From Sediminicola luteus (GTDB taxonomy: Bacteria > Bacteroidota > Bacteroidia > Flavobacteriales > Flavobacteriaceae), in assembly GCF_002514735.1 (NCBI RefSeq), contig NZ_NBWU01000001.1, positions 620,001-684,000 of the forward strand: a stretch of DNA of 64,000 nucleotides. Direction: 5' to 3'. The notes under the pieces are model-generated. The model worked only from the letters and a program-made list of their open reading frames with translations, did no database searches and had not been told where the DNA came from. Positions 1 through 8,311 of the stretch are shown here, in pieces. The stretch's first letter is position 1. Every line of letters begins with the position of its first letter. The position numbers and the translations under genes were made by a program.

Positions 1-27
1 ATAAAGATTAAGTAGAATATTTATGTC

Positions 28-49
28 ACTTCGACCCAATGGGAGAAGT
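28..49. repeat. short REP-like hairpin
   Basis: Bases 28-49 form an imperfect hairpin: ACTTC pairs with GAAGT around an inner CCC/GGG stem with a three-base loop. All three forward frames have stop codons within the first 15 bases, so no gene enters the window from the left on this strand. The hairpin may be a repeat or the terminator remnant of an upstream gene; no T-run follows it. Confidence 0.3.
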
Positions 50-87
50 CTCACAAACAGCTTTGATGATAGAGAAAATGATTATTA

Positions 88-660
88 ATGAAAACAGCCG
101 GTAAAAACGCGATTTTTTATCCCCCAGGAGGCATCTTGATCTGGATTCTGATCTTTTTGGAACTGATCACCTTTGGTATCGCCCTCTTGGCCATGGTGTA
201 TGAAGGGGGGCAAGACCCTGTGTCTTTCCACCAATCCCGTTTACTCTTAAACCCCACATTAGGTACCTTGAATACTTTGATACTGCTGAGTAGTGGGTAT
301 TTTATGGCGCTAAGCGTGGGTGCCCTCAAAAAGGACAACGCCCAATTGGCCAAACGACACCTAGTCTATGCCATGCTATTGGGATTCGCCTTTCTCGGCG
401 TCAAAGGATTTGAATACTACCAGAAAATCGGAGACGGACTCGTTTTGGGCTACAACACTTTTTTCGATTACTATTGGTTGCTTACCCTATTCCATGTCAT
501 ACACGTTATCGTAGGCTTGGTGATTTTAGGGTTCCAATGGTTCGGAATGCGTGCAAACCACCCGGAGCGTTTAGATGATCTCGAAGCTTCTGCCGCCTTT
601 TGGCATATGTGCGACCTGATCTGGCTCTTATTGTTCCCGTTACTCTATCTATTCTTTTAA
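88..660 (+). CDS. Cytochrome c oxidase subunit III-like protein (NorE-type)
   Basis: Integral membrane protein of 190 residues with five clear hydrophobic helices (about residues 14-38, 60-80, 92-112, 128-151 and 168-190). Residues 101-111 (FLGVKGFEYYQ) and the last helix (FWHMCDLIWLLLFPLLYL) match the conserved ends of haem-copper oxidase subunit III. Five helices instead of seven is the short form seen in NorE, an accessory protein of nitric oxide reductases. The next gene, 30 bases downstream, encodes a NorF/subunit-IV-like partner. No catalytic oxidase or NorB gene lies in the window, so whether it serves a terminal oxidase or NO reduction cannot be decided here. The family call is firm; the NorE assignment is inference. 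Confidence 0.8.
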   Translation: MKTAGKNAIFYPPGGILIWILIFLELITFGIALLAMVYEGGQDPVSFHQSRLLLNPTLGTLNTLILLSSGYFMALSVGALKKDNAQLAKRHLVYAMLLGFAFLGVKGFEYYQKIGDGLVLGYNTFFDYYWLLTLFHVIHVIVGLVILGFQWFGMRANHPERLDDLEASAAFWHMCDLIWLLLFPLLYLFF

Positions 661-690
661 CCCCGCTATGTACCAAACCCACCGTTTTAT

Positions 691-930
691 ATGAAGACCA
701 CATTATTTACTTGGTTGTTTTTGATCGCCCTCACCCTGGGAGCCACCGGATTTTCACTGCAACAGGGTTTATATGCCCTTATTTTCGTAATGCTGTTGGC
801 CGGGGTAAAATTTTTGACCGTTGCCTTTCAGTTTATGGAACTACGAACAGCCCATGTATTTTGGAAAGGGGCGCTCATCTGTTTCCTCGTACTGTTTTTA
901 GGTTTGGTTTTACTGCTGAAAACCTACTGA
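691..930 (+). CDS. Cytochrome c oxidase subunit IV-like / NorF-like protein
   Basis: Small membrane protein of 79 residues with three hydrophobic helices (about 5-22, 28-48, 57-77). The FMELRTAHVFWK segment near residues 48-60 is typical of the prokaryotic cytochrome c oxidase subunit IV/NorF family, in which a charged loop before the last helix is conserved. It sits 30 bases after the subunit III-like gene in the same direction and its end overlaps, by seven bases, the convergent methyltransferase gene. It probably forms a two-gene accessory unit with the preceding gene. No catalytic residues are expected. Confidence 0.75.
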   Translation: MKTTLFTWLFLIALTLGATGFSLQQGLYALIFVMLLAGVKFLTVAFQFMELRTAHVFWKGALICFLVLFLGLVLLLKTY

Positions 931-1382
931 CGGCTTTTGGGCAACTGCCTATCGTACATGACAATGCTTCCGGCTATGGCCACGTTCAAACTCTTTTCTG
1001 ATTTGAACTGCACCAAATGATGGCTTTTCTCCTGGGCTTTTTTACTGAGTCCATGATCCTCCGCACCCAATAGATATACACACCGCCTCGGATGCTCAAA
1101 GCTTTCAAGAGCCACGGCTTTTTCGGCCATTTCAACACCGACCAAACGGGCCCCTTTGGGTAAATGGGCATAAAAATCATCAAAAGTATCGTAATGGAAA
1201 TAAGGCATGGCCTTTACCGCATGGTGGGTGTCCGAGGCTTGTTTGGCATAGCGGTTGCCAATGGTAAAGATAAAACTGGCCCCTAGGTTTTGGGCCGATC
1301 GCCACAGTGCCCCAAGGTTTTCGGGTGTTTTCCCGTTCTGTATGCCTATCCCAAAAAATTCATGTTCAAAATTGTCGACCAT
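924..1382 (-). CDS. TrmH/SpoU family RNA 2'-O-methyltransferase
   Basis: A compact 152-residue SPOUT methyltransferase, expected to transfer a methyl group from SAM to a ribose 2'-OH in tRNA or rRNA. The three SpoU motifs are visible: motif 1 NGKTPENLGALWRSA (16-30) with the catalytic-type Asn and Arg, motif 2 LLGAEDHGLS (104-113) and motif 3 SLNVAIAGSIVMYDR (131-145), which build the trefoil-knot SAM site. The size matches the minimal TrmL-like branch with no RNA-binding extension. Motif 2 has AEDHG where most relatives have SEGxG. The target RNA cannot be told from sequence. It overlaps the convergent norF-like gene by seven bases. Confidence 0.85.
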   Translation of the reverse strand: MVDNFEHEFFGIGIQNGKTPENLGALWRSAQNLGASFIFTIGNRYAKQASDTHHAVKAMPYFHYDTFDDFYAHLPKGARLVGVEMAEKAVALESFEHPRRCVYLLGAEDHGLSKKAQEKSHHLVQFKSEKSLNVAIAGSIVMYDRQLPKSRQ

Positions 1383-1757
1383 GGGGCGAAGATAAGACTT
1401 GTTTCAAATGTTGCATGTCCATGTAGATCCCAAAATAGCACTGACCGCTTTGGCTATCTACTTTTTAAAAAACTAATACTGGGCTTTCAGAAATATGATT
1501 CATTTTTCCAAATCCAAATTATTACCAGCCCTTAAACCATTATTCGAGCTTTACTAATAAACGCGTTAGGTCCCGAGACTTCGGGAGAAGCTGGCTACCC
1601 TATAGCGCGGAAAGCCTGACCCGTCGCGAGGAGGGTAACGCCCTATACCTAGATACCAACAAACTTATATTTCTTATGGTTTAAAATTAACCTAGGCTTA
1701 ACCCACAAAACAATCACTTCCAATACCTTGAGCCCACCAAACAACCAAACTTTAAAA
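1383..1757. other. Intergenic region without a gene (375 bp)
   Basis: No convincing reading frame is present. The right half contains the foldable element described separately (1567-1651). The remainder is AT-rich and probably holds the divergent promoters of the methyltransferase (minus) and the metallophosphoesterase (plus); I could not identify a clear -7 element for either. Confidence 0.5.
1567..1651 (+). ncRNA. Candidate structured RNA (three-way junction)
   Basis: Reading the plus strand, TAGGT (1567-1571) pairs with ACCTA (1647-1651) as a closing helix. Inside it are a tetraloop hairpin (CCCGA 1572-1576 with TCGGG 1581-1585, loop GACT) and a long arm: GGC 1593-1595 with GCC 1640-1642, TACCCT 1596-1601 with AGGGTA 1632-1637, then GCGCGG 1605-1610 with CCG-T-CGC 1621-1627, loop 1611-1620. 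The element ends about 106 bases before the metallophosphoesterase start, where a cis-regulatory leader would sit. No terminator follows and I do not recognise the class. It could also be a decayed repeat. Confidence 0.4.
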
Positions 1758-3647
1758 ATGAAAAAAATCCAATTCTGGGGCATTTTATTTGTCCTGGGCA
1801 TGTTCGGATTGCAGGCCCAAACCGATTCGCTTCTCGTAAAACCTTATTTACAATACGCCACCCAAAACAGCATTCACGTACTCTGGGAAACCACGGCCCC
1901 GGCCAGTACCCTGGTTGAGTATGGCGAGGCCCAGCTCGATGCGGTAGCCCCCAACCTTTCGTTAAAAGCAACACTAGCGGGGAATCGTTTATTACATGAA
2001 GTTCCTATAGACAACCTAAAACCAGCGACTAAATATGTGTATCGGGTCACCACCGTTTTCGAGGGTGGGAAAAAAATCGTTAGTCCGGTGTATACCTTTG
2101 GTACGGCCGTAAACGACGAAGACGCCTATTTCTTTGCCTTTATAGGCGACTCACAACGCAACAGCCGTACACCAAAGGCCTGGCAGCGCATTGCCCAACG
2201 TATTTGGGGCGACCGACCCAACTTTATCGTACATGCCGGAGATTTGGTGGATAGCGGCAATAAAAAAACCGATTGGACGGAACATTTCTTCCCTTACGGC
2301 CATGTGGCCATGAGCCGTTTTCCTATGTATACGGTTTTGGGCAACCATGAGGAGGACGCCCAATTGTATTATGATTATTTCGTTAATCCGGAACCGGAAT
2401 ATTACTATACCTTCAAATATGGCAACGCCCAGTTTTTTATGGTAGATACCAATCGCGATGTGCGCGAGGGCTCGGAACAATTCAACTGGTTGGAACGCGA
2501 ATTGGCCAACTCTACCGCCACCTGGAAATTCGTCGTACATCACCATCCGCCCTACTCTTCTGAAGAAAACGATCATGGCGATACGGCCATAGGCGCTTCA
2601 TCCTTTGGCACGGACGAAGGCAGGAACCTGGTCCCTCTCTATGAAGCTTATGGCGTCGATTTTTGCCTGTACGGCCATACCCATGTATATGAACGCAGCT
2701 GGCCTTTAAAGAACAATGCGGTCGATACCAAAAATGGTGTTATCTATATCAACTCGGGGGGCGCCGGGGGCGGCTTGGAAGATTTCGACCCTACCCGTTC
2801 GTGGTTTACCCAAGAGTTGGAGACCGGGCATCATTATACCACTTTTGCCATTTTCGACAATCAATTGTTGTTCAAGGCCATATCTGACCAGGGACGTCTT
2901 TTCGACACCTTCCAATTGCAAAAAGACAGCCACAATGCCAGCGCACAAGTGGTACAGCCGGTACCGGCCCGCATCCGCTCCGAGGCTTATGTGTTTGAAA
3001 AAAGCACCCAGGTCTCTTTAGAACCTTTCCGACCTAATGATGCCGTGTACTATACCCTAGACGGTTCCGAACCCACCCAATCGGCGACTCGTTATACCAA
3101 ACCATTTACCTTAAAAGGTTCGGCCGAACTTAAATCCCGTTCCTATACCCCAGACGGTAAGGCCAGTAGAATGGTTAGCAAATCCTTTGAACGGATGGCG
3201 GCCATACCCGCTTCTAAAGTTGCCGGTTTACAAAAAGGCCTGCGTTACAAAAGTTATGAAGGGGAATGGAACGAACTACCTGACTTCAACAGCCTTAAAC
3301 CGGTTGGCAAAGGGGTGGTTAAAACAGCCTCGGACCAAGCCTTTCCGCATAGAGATGATAATTTTGGGGTACTTATGGAAGGGTATCTAAATATTCCGGA
3401 AACAGGCACTTATACTTTTTACACTTATTCCGACGATGGTTCGCAACTGTTTATAAACGACCGACTGGTGGTAGACAACGATGGGGCACATGGTAAAATG
3501 GAGCAATCCGGTACGGTAATCTTAAAAAAGGGGTACCACAAAATCAAGATCGGATATTTCGATATGCGTAGGGGCCATACCCTAAGTGCCGGATTTTTGG
3601 AAAACCGTTTGCGGGTACCTTTCCATCCCGGTCAGCTATGGCATTAG
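1758..3647 (+). CDS. Secreted purple acid phosphatase-like metallophosphoesterase with PA14 domain
   Basis: Predicted exported phosphoesterase of 629 residues. Signal peptide 1-20 (ending GLQAQ), fibronectin-type purple-acid-phosphatase N-domain about 25-118, calcineurin-like core about 122-330 with metal motifs FIGDSQ (129-), HAGDLVD (159-), GNHE (195-198), a HHHPPYSS segment and GHTHVYE. A chitobiase/hexosaminidase C-terminal-like domain follows (about 395-460), then a PA14 domain (about 475-620), probably for carbohydrate or surface binding. I chose the ATG at 1758 because an in-frame ATG 30 bases upstream adds ten polar residues before the signal peptide. A terminator hairpin follows. Substrate unknown: a phosphomonoester, phosphodiester or phytate-like compound is possible. 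Confidence 0.85.
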   Translation: MKKIQFWGILFVLGMFGLQAQTDSLLVKPYLQYATQNSIHVLWETTAPASTLVEYGEAQLDAVAPNLSLKATLAGNRLLHEVPIDNLKPATKYVYRVTTVFEGGKKIVSPVYTFGTAVNDEDAYFFAFIGDSQRNSRTPKAWQRIAQRIWGDRPNFIVHAGDLVDSGNKKTDWTEHFFPYGHVAMSRFPMYTVLGNHEEDAQLYYDYFVNPEPEYYYTFKYGNAQFFMVDTNRDVREGSEQFNWLERELANSTATWKFVVHHHPPYSSEENDHGDTAIGASSFGTDEGRNLVPLYEAYGVDFCLYGHTHVYERSWPLKNNAVDTKNGVIYINSGGAGGGLEDFDPTRSWFTQELETGHHYTTFAIFDNQLLFKAISDQGRLFDTFQLQKDSHNASAQVVQPVPARIRSEAYVFEKSTQVSLEPFRPNDAVYYTLDGSEPTQSATRYTKPFTLKGSAELKSRSYTPDGKASRMVSKSFERMAAIPASKVAGLQKGLRYKSYEGEWNELPDFNSLKPVGKGVVKTASDQAFPHRDDNFGVLMEGYLNIPETGTYTFYTYSDDGSQLFINDRLVVDNDGAHGKMEQSGTVILKKGYHKIKIGYFDMRRGHTLSAGFLENRLRVPFHPGQLWH

Positions 3648-3683
3648 TAAAGCGTACCAAAACCCAGTACCGGCTAAAATTCA

Positions 3684-3727
3684 AAAGGGGTGAAACCATG
3701 ACCCAGCTACTTTCACCCCTTTATTTG
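3684..3727 (+). terminator. Rho-independent terminator
   Basis: AAAGGGGTGAAA (3684-3695) pairs perfectly with TTTCACCCCTTT (3711-3722) around a 15-base loop, followed by TATTTG. It lies 37 bases after the metallophosphoesterase stop codon. Confidence 0.7.
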
Positions 3728-3833
3728 GGGGTTTAACCACCGCTTTACGAACTTATACAGCAAACAGCATCGGTTGTTGCCTAGTTTTTAATATATTGGA
3801 GCGCTATTAAACCAACCTGAAACATCCCAGATA

Positions 3834-5303
3834 ATGCCCTTAAGACCCTGGTTACTTGGCCTGTGCGCCTTTTTATCCTTTCTGCCTTGCCTAGGTAGCA
3901 CCCCTCCCGACGAAGGGGAGTTTATGATTTCGTTTAATAACGAGTCTTTTACCATTCAACAGATCTTAAGTAAGTATATTCAAATTCCCTCTGAAAGCGG
4001 ACATGAACGGGAAGCTGGGGAATTCTTGAAAAAACTATGTGAAGAGAACGGCTTATACGTTACCCAAATGGGCGATACCGATGGGAATTATAATTTTTCG
4101 GCTTCGGTAAAACCCTTGGACGATAAGCTGCCCAATATCGTATTCCTGAACCATATCGACGTAGTACCCCCAGGTGATCTGGAAGAATGGGAGTTGCCTC
4201 CCTATTCGGGTACCATTACCGATACCGAGATTTGGGGCCGAGGTGCCTTTGACAACAAGGGTACGGCCATAATGCAACTGTTCGGGGTCTTGGAAATAGC
4301 CAAAACCAAACGTACCGCCAAACTAAACCATAATGTGACCTTTTTGGCCGTTTCTTGTGAAGAGACCCAGTGCGATGGCGGCATTCAATATGTAGTGGAT
4401 AACCATTTGGAGGAATTGAACCCTTCGGTAGTTATCGGTGAAGGTCCGCCCTCGATAGATGGGCTAATTTCAAGAGATCCGGAAAAAGCCCTTTTTGGGA
4501 TTTCCGTAGCCCATAAACGGGCACTTTGGTTAAAGCTGAAGTTAGAATTACCGACCTCGGGCCATGCCTCGGTTACCCCTTTGGCCTACGCCAATAAGGA
4601 AATGGTACAGGCCTTGAACCGTTTGGTGGGCAAAAAACCAAAGATCATTTATAACGACCTCAACGTAAACATACTCAAAAGCCTGGGCGAGCTGGAAAAA
4701 GGCCCCAAAGGTTTTGTGATGAAACACCCACGATTGTTTAAATCGTTGATCAAACCCCAGTTGAAAAAACAACCGGAACTTTTGGCCCTGTTTACCAATA
4801 CCATTACCCTGACCAATATCGATAATGGGCTGAACGAGGTAAATGTGATTCCGGAAAAAATTTCAGCTACTTTAGACTGTCGTCTGTTACCCGGACAAGA
4901 GACTGAGGCCTTTTTGACCCAGGTGAGGCAAACCTTAAAGAACGATAAGATTAATATCGATATTATCCAAGAAATGCCCATGGTAGATTCTACTCCCGAG
5001 GAAAATATCTATTACGAGCATTTAAAATCCGCCATTCTTAAAAACCACGACAATGCCGCGGTAGCCACCATATTTTTACCCAACTCCAACGATTCGGCTT
5101 ACTTTAGGGCCAAAGGAGTGCCCGTTTTTTCGAGTGTACCCGTTAAGATTGGCAGGGAATATTTGGAGTTGATCCATAACTACAACGAACGGATCCCAAA
5201 ATCGATACTCGATTATGGTAAGGACACCTATGTTTCCTTTATCCAAGATTGCCTTAGCGTAGAAGATGCCCCAGTATCTGGTGGTATTGCTAGTATGGAG
5301 TAA
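3834..5303 (+). CDS. Exported M20 family metallopeptidase
   Basis: Zinc-dependent exopeptidase or amidohydrolase of the M20 (carboxypeptidase S/ArgE/DapE) family, 489 residues. An N-terminal hydrophobic segment (about 5-20, then GSTPPDEGE) looks like a signal peptide. Conserved metal residues are visible: H107 and D109 in FLNHIDVVP, D140 in GRGAFDNKGT, and the E176-E177 pair in SCEETQCDGG. The central dimerisation/lid domain spans about 215-345. It stands alone between two terminator-like or promoter regions. Substrate not predictable; peptide, N-acyl amino acid and carnosine-like substrates are all known in the family. Confidence 0.85.
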   Translation: MPLRPWLLGLCAFLSFLPCLGSTPPDEGEFMISFNNESFTIQQILSKYIQIPSESGHEREAGEFLKKLCEENGLYVTQMGDTDGNYNFSASVKPLDDKLPNIVFLNHIDVVPPGDLEEWELPPYSGTITDTEIWGRGAFDNKGTAIMQLFGVLEIAKTKRTAKLNHNVTFLAVSCEETQCDGGIQYVVDNHLEELNPSVVIGEGPPSIDGLISRDPEKALFGISVAHKRALWLKLKLELPTSGHASVTPLAYANKEMVQALNRLVGKKPKIIYNDLNVNILKSLGELEKGPKGFVMKHPRLFKSLIKPQLKKQPELLALFTNTITLTNIDNGLNEVNVIPEKISATLDCRLLPGQETEAFLTQVRQTLKNDKINIDIIQEMPMVDSTPEENIYYEHLKSAILKNHDNAAVATIFLPNSNDSAYFRAKGVPVFSSVPVKIGREYLELIHNYNERIPKSILDYGKDTYVSFIQDCLSVEDAPVSGGIASME

Positions 5304-5324
5304 ACACATTTATTTGTAACGAAA

Positions 5325-5332
5325 CTTAGTTT
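5325..5332 (+). promoter_or_regulatory. Probable -7 element (TAGTTTTG)
   Basis: TAGTTTTG matches the Bacteroidota -7 consensus TAnnTTTG. A transcript would begin near 5336-5340, which supports the ATG at 5350 and excludes the ATG at 5332 as the translation start. No convincing -33 TTG at the usual 17-23 base spacing is seen. Confidence 0.4.
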
Positions 5333-5349
5333 TGCCATACCAATTCCGC

Positions 5350-6426
5350 ATGGCAAACAAACGTATACATGGTATAGATTTGGCCAGGGCCTTGGCGGTG
5401 TTCGGCATGGTTATCGTCAATTTTAAATTGGTTTTGGGCAAGTCCGGTCCCACTTGGGCCATAAATTCATTAGCTATTCTTGAAGGTAAGGCGGCCGCAC
5501 TGTTCGTAATCTTGGCCGGTACGGGTTTAGGACTTTTGACAAAAAGTGCTTTTGAAACACCCGACCCCCTCAAAATGAGAAAGGCCAAAAAAGGGATTAT
5601 CATTCGGGCCCTGCTTCTTTTTGTACTTGGTTTAGCCTATATGCCGCTATGGCCGGCCGATATCCTACACTTTTATGGTATTTATATGTTATGTACCCTA
5701 CCGCTACTATGCCTTAACCCCAAAAGGATCTTACCCTTCAGCCTGTTTTTGATCTTGGGGTATGTTTTCGTCTTGTTCCTCTTCGATTATGAAAAAGGTT
5801 GGGATTTTGAGGCCATGGCCTATCCCGGATTCTGGACCTGGGATGGTTTTATCCGTAACCTGTTTTATAATGGATTCCATCCTGTATTGCCCTGGACCGC
5901 CTTTATGTGGATAGGCCTTTGGCTGGGGAGGCAAGACCTACACGATCAAAATGGTTTGCGTAAAATTTTGGTACGTAGCTTGGCCATTTTTACTATGGGC
6001 TGGCTCATCTCCAAAGGACTTCTTTACCTGTTGACCACGGCCTCCGAAAATGCGGAATTCGCCGAACTGTTCAGTACTGCCCCTATGCCACCCCTACCCT
6101 TGTATATGATCTCGGCCAGTGCCCTAGGGGTTGCTATGGTTTGCGGCTGTATCTTACTGGCAAAGAGCTTCGAAACCAACCCCATGGTCAAAGTTCTGGT
6201 GAAAACGGGCAAGTTGGCCCTTACCTTTTATGTGGCCCATGTGGTTTTGGGCATGGGATTGGCCTATACCTTTTTCGAAAATGAATTGAGCTCTCTTTCA
6301 TTTTCCATGCCCTATGCGCTGGCTTTTTGTCTGTTGAGCATGGTATTCGCCCATTTGTGGCTAAAACGATTTACCCTGGGGCCCTTGGAATGGGGCCTTC
6401 GTAAGCTGGCCGAAGCCTTAGGTTAA
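5350..6426 (+). CDS. DUF418/YeiB-like polytopic membrane protein
   Basis: Membrane protein of 358 residues with roughly nine to ten helices. It opens with RIHGIDLARALAVFGMVIVNF, the conserved start of DUF418/heparan-N-acetyltransferase-like proteins, and carries the PADILHFYGIYM motif near residue 105 typical of the same superfamily, thought to be membrane acyltransferases. The start is taken at 5350 because of the -7 element just upstream; an in-frame ATG at 5332 would lie within that element. The downstream membrane-anchored AraC regulator begins 57 bases later in the same direction, but co-transcription is not proven. Acceptor and donor are unknown. Confidence 0.7.
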   Translation: MANKRIHGIDLARALAVFGMVIVNFKLVLGKSGPTWAINSLAILEGKAAALFVILAGTGLGLLTKSAFETPDPLKMRKAKKGIIIRALLLFVLGLAYMPLWPADILHFYGIYMLCTLPLLCLNPKRILPFSLFLILGYVFVLFLFDYEKGWDFEAMAYPGFWTWDGFIRNLFYNGFHPVLPWTAFMWIGLWLGRQDLHDQNGLRKILVRSLAIFTMGWLISKGLLYLLTTASENAEFAELFSTAPMPPLPLYMISASALGVAMVCGCILLAKSFETNPMVKVLVKTGKLALTFYVAHVVLGMGLAYTFFENELSSLSFSMPYALAFCLLSMVFAHLWLKRFTLGPLEWGLRKLAEALG

Positions 6427-6483
6427 AACCCGAACGTATCCCAGAATTTATTATCTTTTACTTCATCATCAAAAAACCATATT

Positions 6484-7587
6484 ATGTCTTTTACCGCAAC
6501 CTTAGAGACCATTGCGGCCTTTAACTTTCTTTTGATAGGCATTAGCCTGTTGGTCTTGCGTAACAAACTGCGATACGCCCTATTTATATTTGGCTTTTTT
6601 CTATTAGGTAAAGGTATTACCCTTTCTGTAGATATCGCTTTCTCGTATTATCCCGAGATGGGCGTAAGCTGGCGTCGAATAGCCTACGTACTGCACGGTT
6701 TTTTGTTCTTTTATGCGCCTTTCCTTTACTTTTTTGCCCTCGCCTTAGGTGGCAAACGCCCCAGCATTGGCACCCTCGCCCTGCATTTGATTCCGTTTGC
6801 CCTATTTATGGTCTACAAAATAGCTAGCTTGTACTTTGCCCTAAACGGTTACCCCTATGCTTGGATTCAATCGGGCTTGGATTTCGTGCAACAAAGCTTG
6901 CCCTGGTTGTACTATTCCCAAGCCTTTGTCTATACTTTTTTAGGATATCGCAGCTTGCAGGCCGCCCATATCACTGAATCGGCCTCGGCCTCGGTTCTTT
7001 GGGTAAAACGTGCCCTTTTGTTGTTCTTCGCTATTTGGACATTCTTTTTACTCCAATTTGCTTTTGAAGCCATTTTCGAAGATCCGATTTGGGCCAATGC
7101 CTTTAAGATTGCCGGAATTCTTGGGTTATTGACATTGGCCAATTTTACATGGGTCATGACCCTAAACAACCCGGAAGCCGTCATCGCCGATTTCTGGAAG
7201 AGCAATGCGCATAAAAAACCCGTAAATAAATTCATTACCCAAGAAAACTACGATTTTCTTTGCGGTATTATGGCCAAGGAAACCTTGTATAAAAGACCCG
7301 ACCTAAGTGTTGGTGACTTGGCAGAACTTTCGGGTTTTAGTAAACGGAATACCTCCGGACTCATTAAAACCTATTTTGGGCAGAATTTCCCTGAATTCGT
7401 CAATTCGTACCGAATTGCTGAAGCCAAACGATTGTTGGCAGACCCTGAAAGTGATAGCAGCATACTTTCCATTCTCTATGAGGCCGGGTTTAATAGTAAA
7501 TCGGTTTTCAATACAGTGTTTAAAAAGCAAGTGGGGCTTACCCCTACCCAATATAAAAACAATCAGTTGGCCAAGTTGTATTCTTGA
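6484..7587 (+). CDS. Membrane-anchored AraC family transcriptional regulator
   Basis: Regulator of 367 residues with an N-terminal block of about seven hydrophobic helices (residues 5-235) fused to a C-terminal AraC DNA-binding domain (about 260-360). In the DNA-binding part, two helix-turn-helix units are visible: LSVGDLAELSGFSKRNTSGL and ILSILYEAGFNSKSVFNTVFKK, ending with the usual VGLTPTQYK. This 7TM-HTH_18 design is common in flavobacteria and suggests sensing in the membrane with DNA binding from the membrane. Targets are unknown; the neighbouring DUF418 and DoxX membrane genes are candidates by position only. Confidence 0.85.
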   Translation: MSFTATLETIAAFNFLLIGISLLVLRNKLRYALFIFGFFLLGKGITLSVDIAFSYYPEMGVSWRRIAYVLHGFLFFYAPFLYFFALALGGKRPSIGTLALHLIPFALFMVYKIASLYFALNGYPYAWIQSGLDFVQQSLPWLYYSQAFVYTFLGYRSLQAAHITESASASVLWVKRALLLFFAIWTFFLLQFAFEAIFEDPIWANAFKIAGILGLLTLANFTWVMTLNNPEAVIADFWKSNAHKKPVNKFITQENYDFLCGIMAKETLYKRPDLSVGDLAELSGFSKRNTSGLIKTYFGQNFPEFVNSYRIAEAKRLLADPESDSSILSILYEAGFNSKSVFNTVFKKQVGLTPTQYKNNQLAKLYS

Positions 7588-7745
7588 CCCCCTAATTACC
7601 ATCATTTTAAACCCTGGGCGATTTTCATCATCCATCAGGCCTGGAACTGACCCAAAAACGCATAGAGCTTGTACTGATTTTACGCATGTCCACTTTTAGG
7701 TCGACACGGCCTTAAAAGCATGTTATCTTCATCATAAAACATTTT

Positions 7746-8219
7746 ATGAAACCTCTTGCCGTACTCTTTGCCAGTTTTGCTTTGTTTGCCCTATATGCCC
7801 TTTTATTTCGCCCTAAACTGGGTTTAGGTGAATTGATTCGTTGGGCCCTAGGTTGTATGTTTCTGTTTACTGCCCTAGGTCATTTTATTTATCCGCAGGG
7901 TATGTCGGCCATGATCCCCGATATGATTCCGTATCGTACTACCCTAGTCCTGCTATCTGGTCTACTCGAAATTGGCTTTGGCTTATTCCTGTTATCGGGC
8001 TATCATAAAAAAATCGTAGGATGGGCCATTCTGGTCTTTTTAGTGCTCAGCTTACCACTTAACATATATGCGGCCCAACATCAAATTGATTATACGACCG
8101 GAAACACCGATGGCCCGGGCTTAACATATTTATGGTTCCGTATTCCCCTGCAACTCTTCTTTATGGTATTGATATTTTATGCCAACATTAAAACGCCCAA
8201 GGGTGTTAAACTTGGTTAA
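7746..8219 (+). CDS. DoxX-like membrane protein
   Basis: Membrane protein of 157 residues with four to five helices (about 2-20, 33-50, 65-83, 88-108, 130-148). The pattern of a short first helix, a GHFIYPQGMSAMIPDMIPY loop and a LSGLLEIGFGLFLLSGYHKKIVGW pair of helices matches DoxX/DUF4267-like proteins, small four-helix membrane proteins with redox-linked or unknown roles. It is 158 bases after the AraC gene and 92 before the six-gene exported operon, so it is probably its own unit. Confidence 0.65.
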   Translation: MKPLAVLFASFALFALYALLFRPKLGLGELIRWALGCMFLFTALGHFIYPQGMSAMIPDMIPYRTTLVLLSGLLEIGFGLFLLSGYHKKIVGWAILVFLVLSLPLNIYAAQHQIDYTTGNTDGPGLTYLWFRIPLQLFFMVLIFYANIKTPKGVKLG

Positions 8220-8311
8220 ATCGAGGTTCTGATTCCCGTATTTACTGGAATTCGGTCGCTTTTACTTGGGCTCCCGCATAGTTTTGAAGCATCAACAAAA
8301 ACCTAAATATC

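Noticed and set aside
506-703. Reading frames on the opposite strand of confident genes, such as 506-703, 2151-2576, 26896-27456 and 45690-46172
   Set aside because: They have no signal peptide, domain or conserved motif, and lie wholly within well-supported genes in other frames.
1579-1591. Match to a conserved 23S rRNA hairpin phrase
   Set aside because: Thirteen bases agree with a 23S segment, but the flanking sequence does not continue as rRNA, so it is too short to claim an rRNA fragment.
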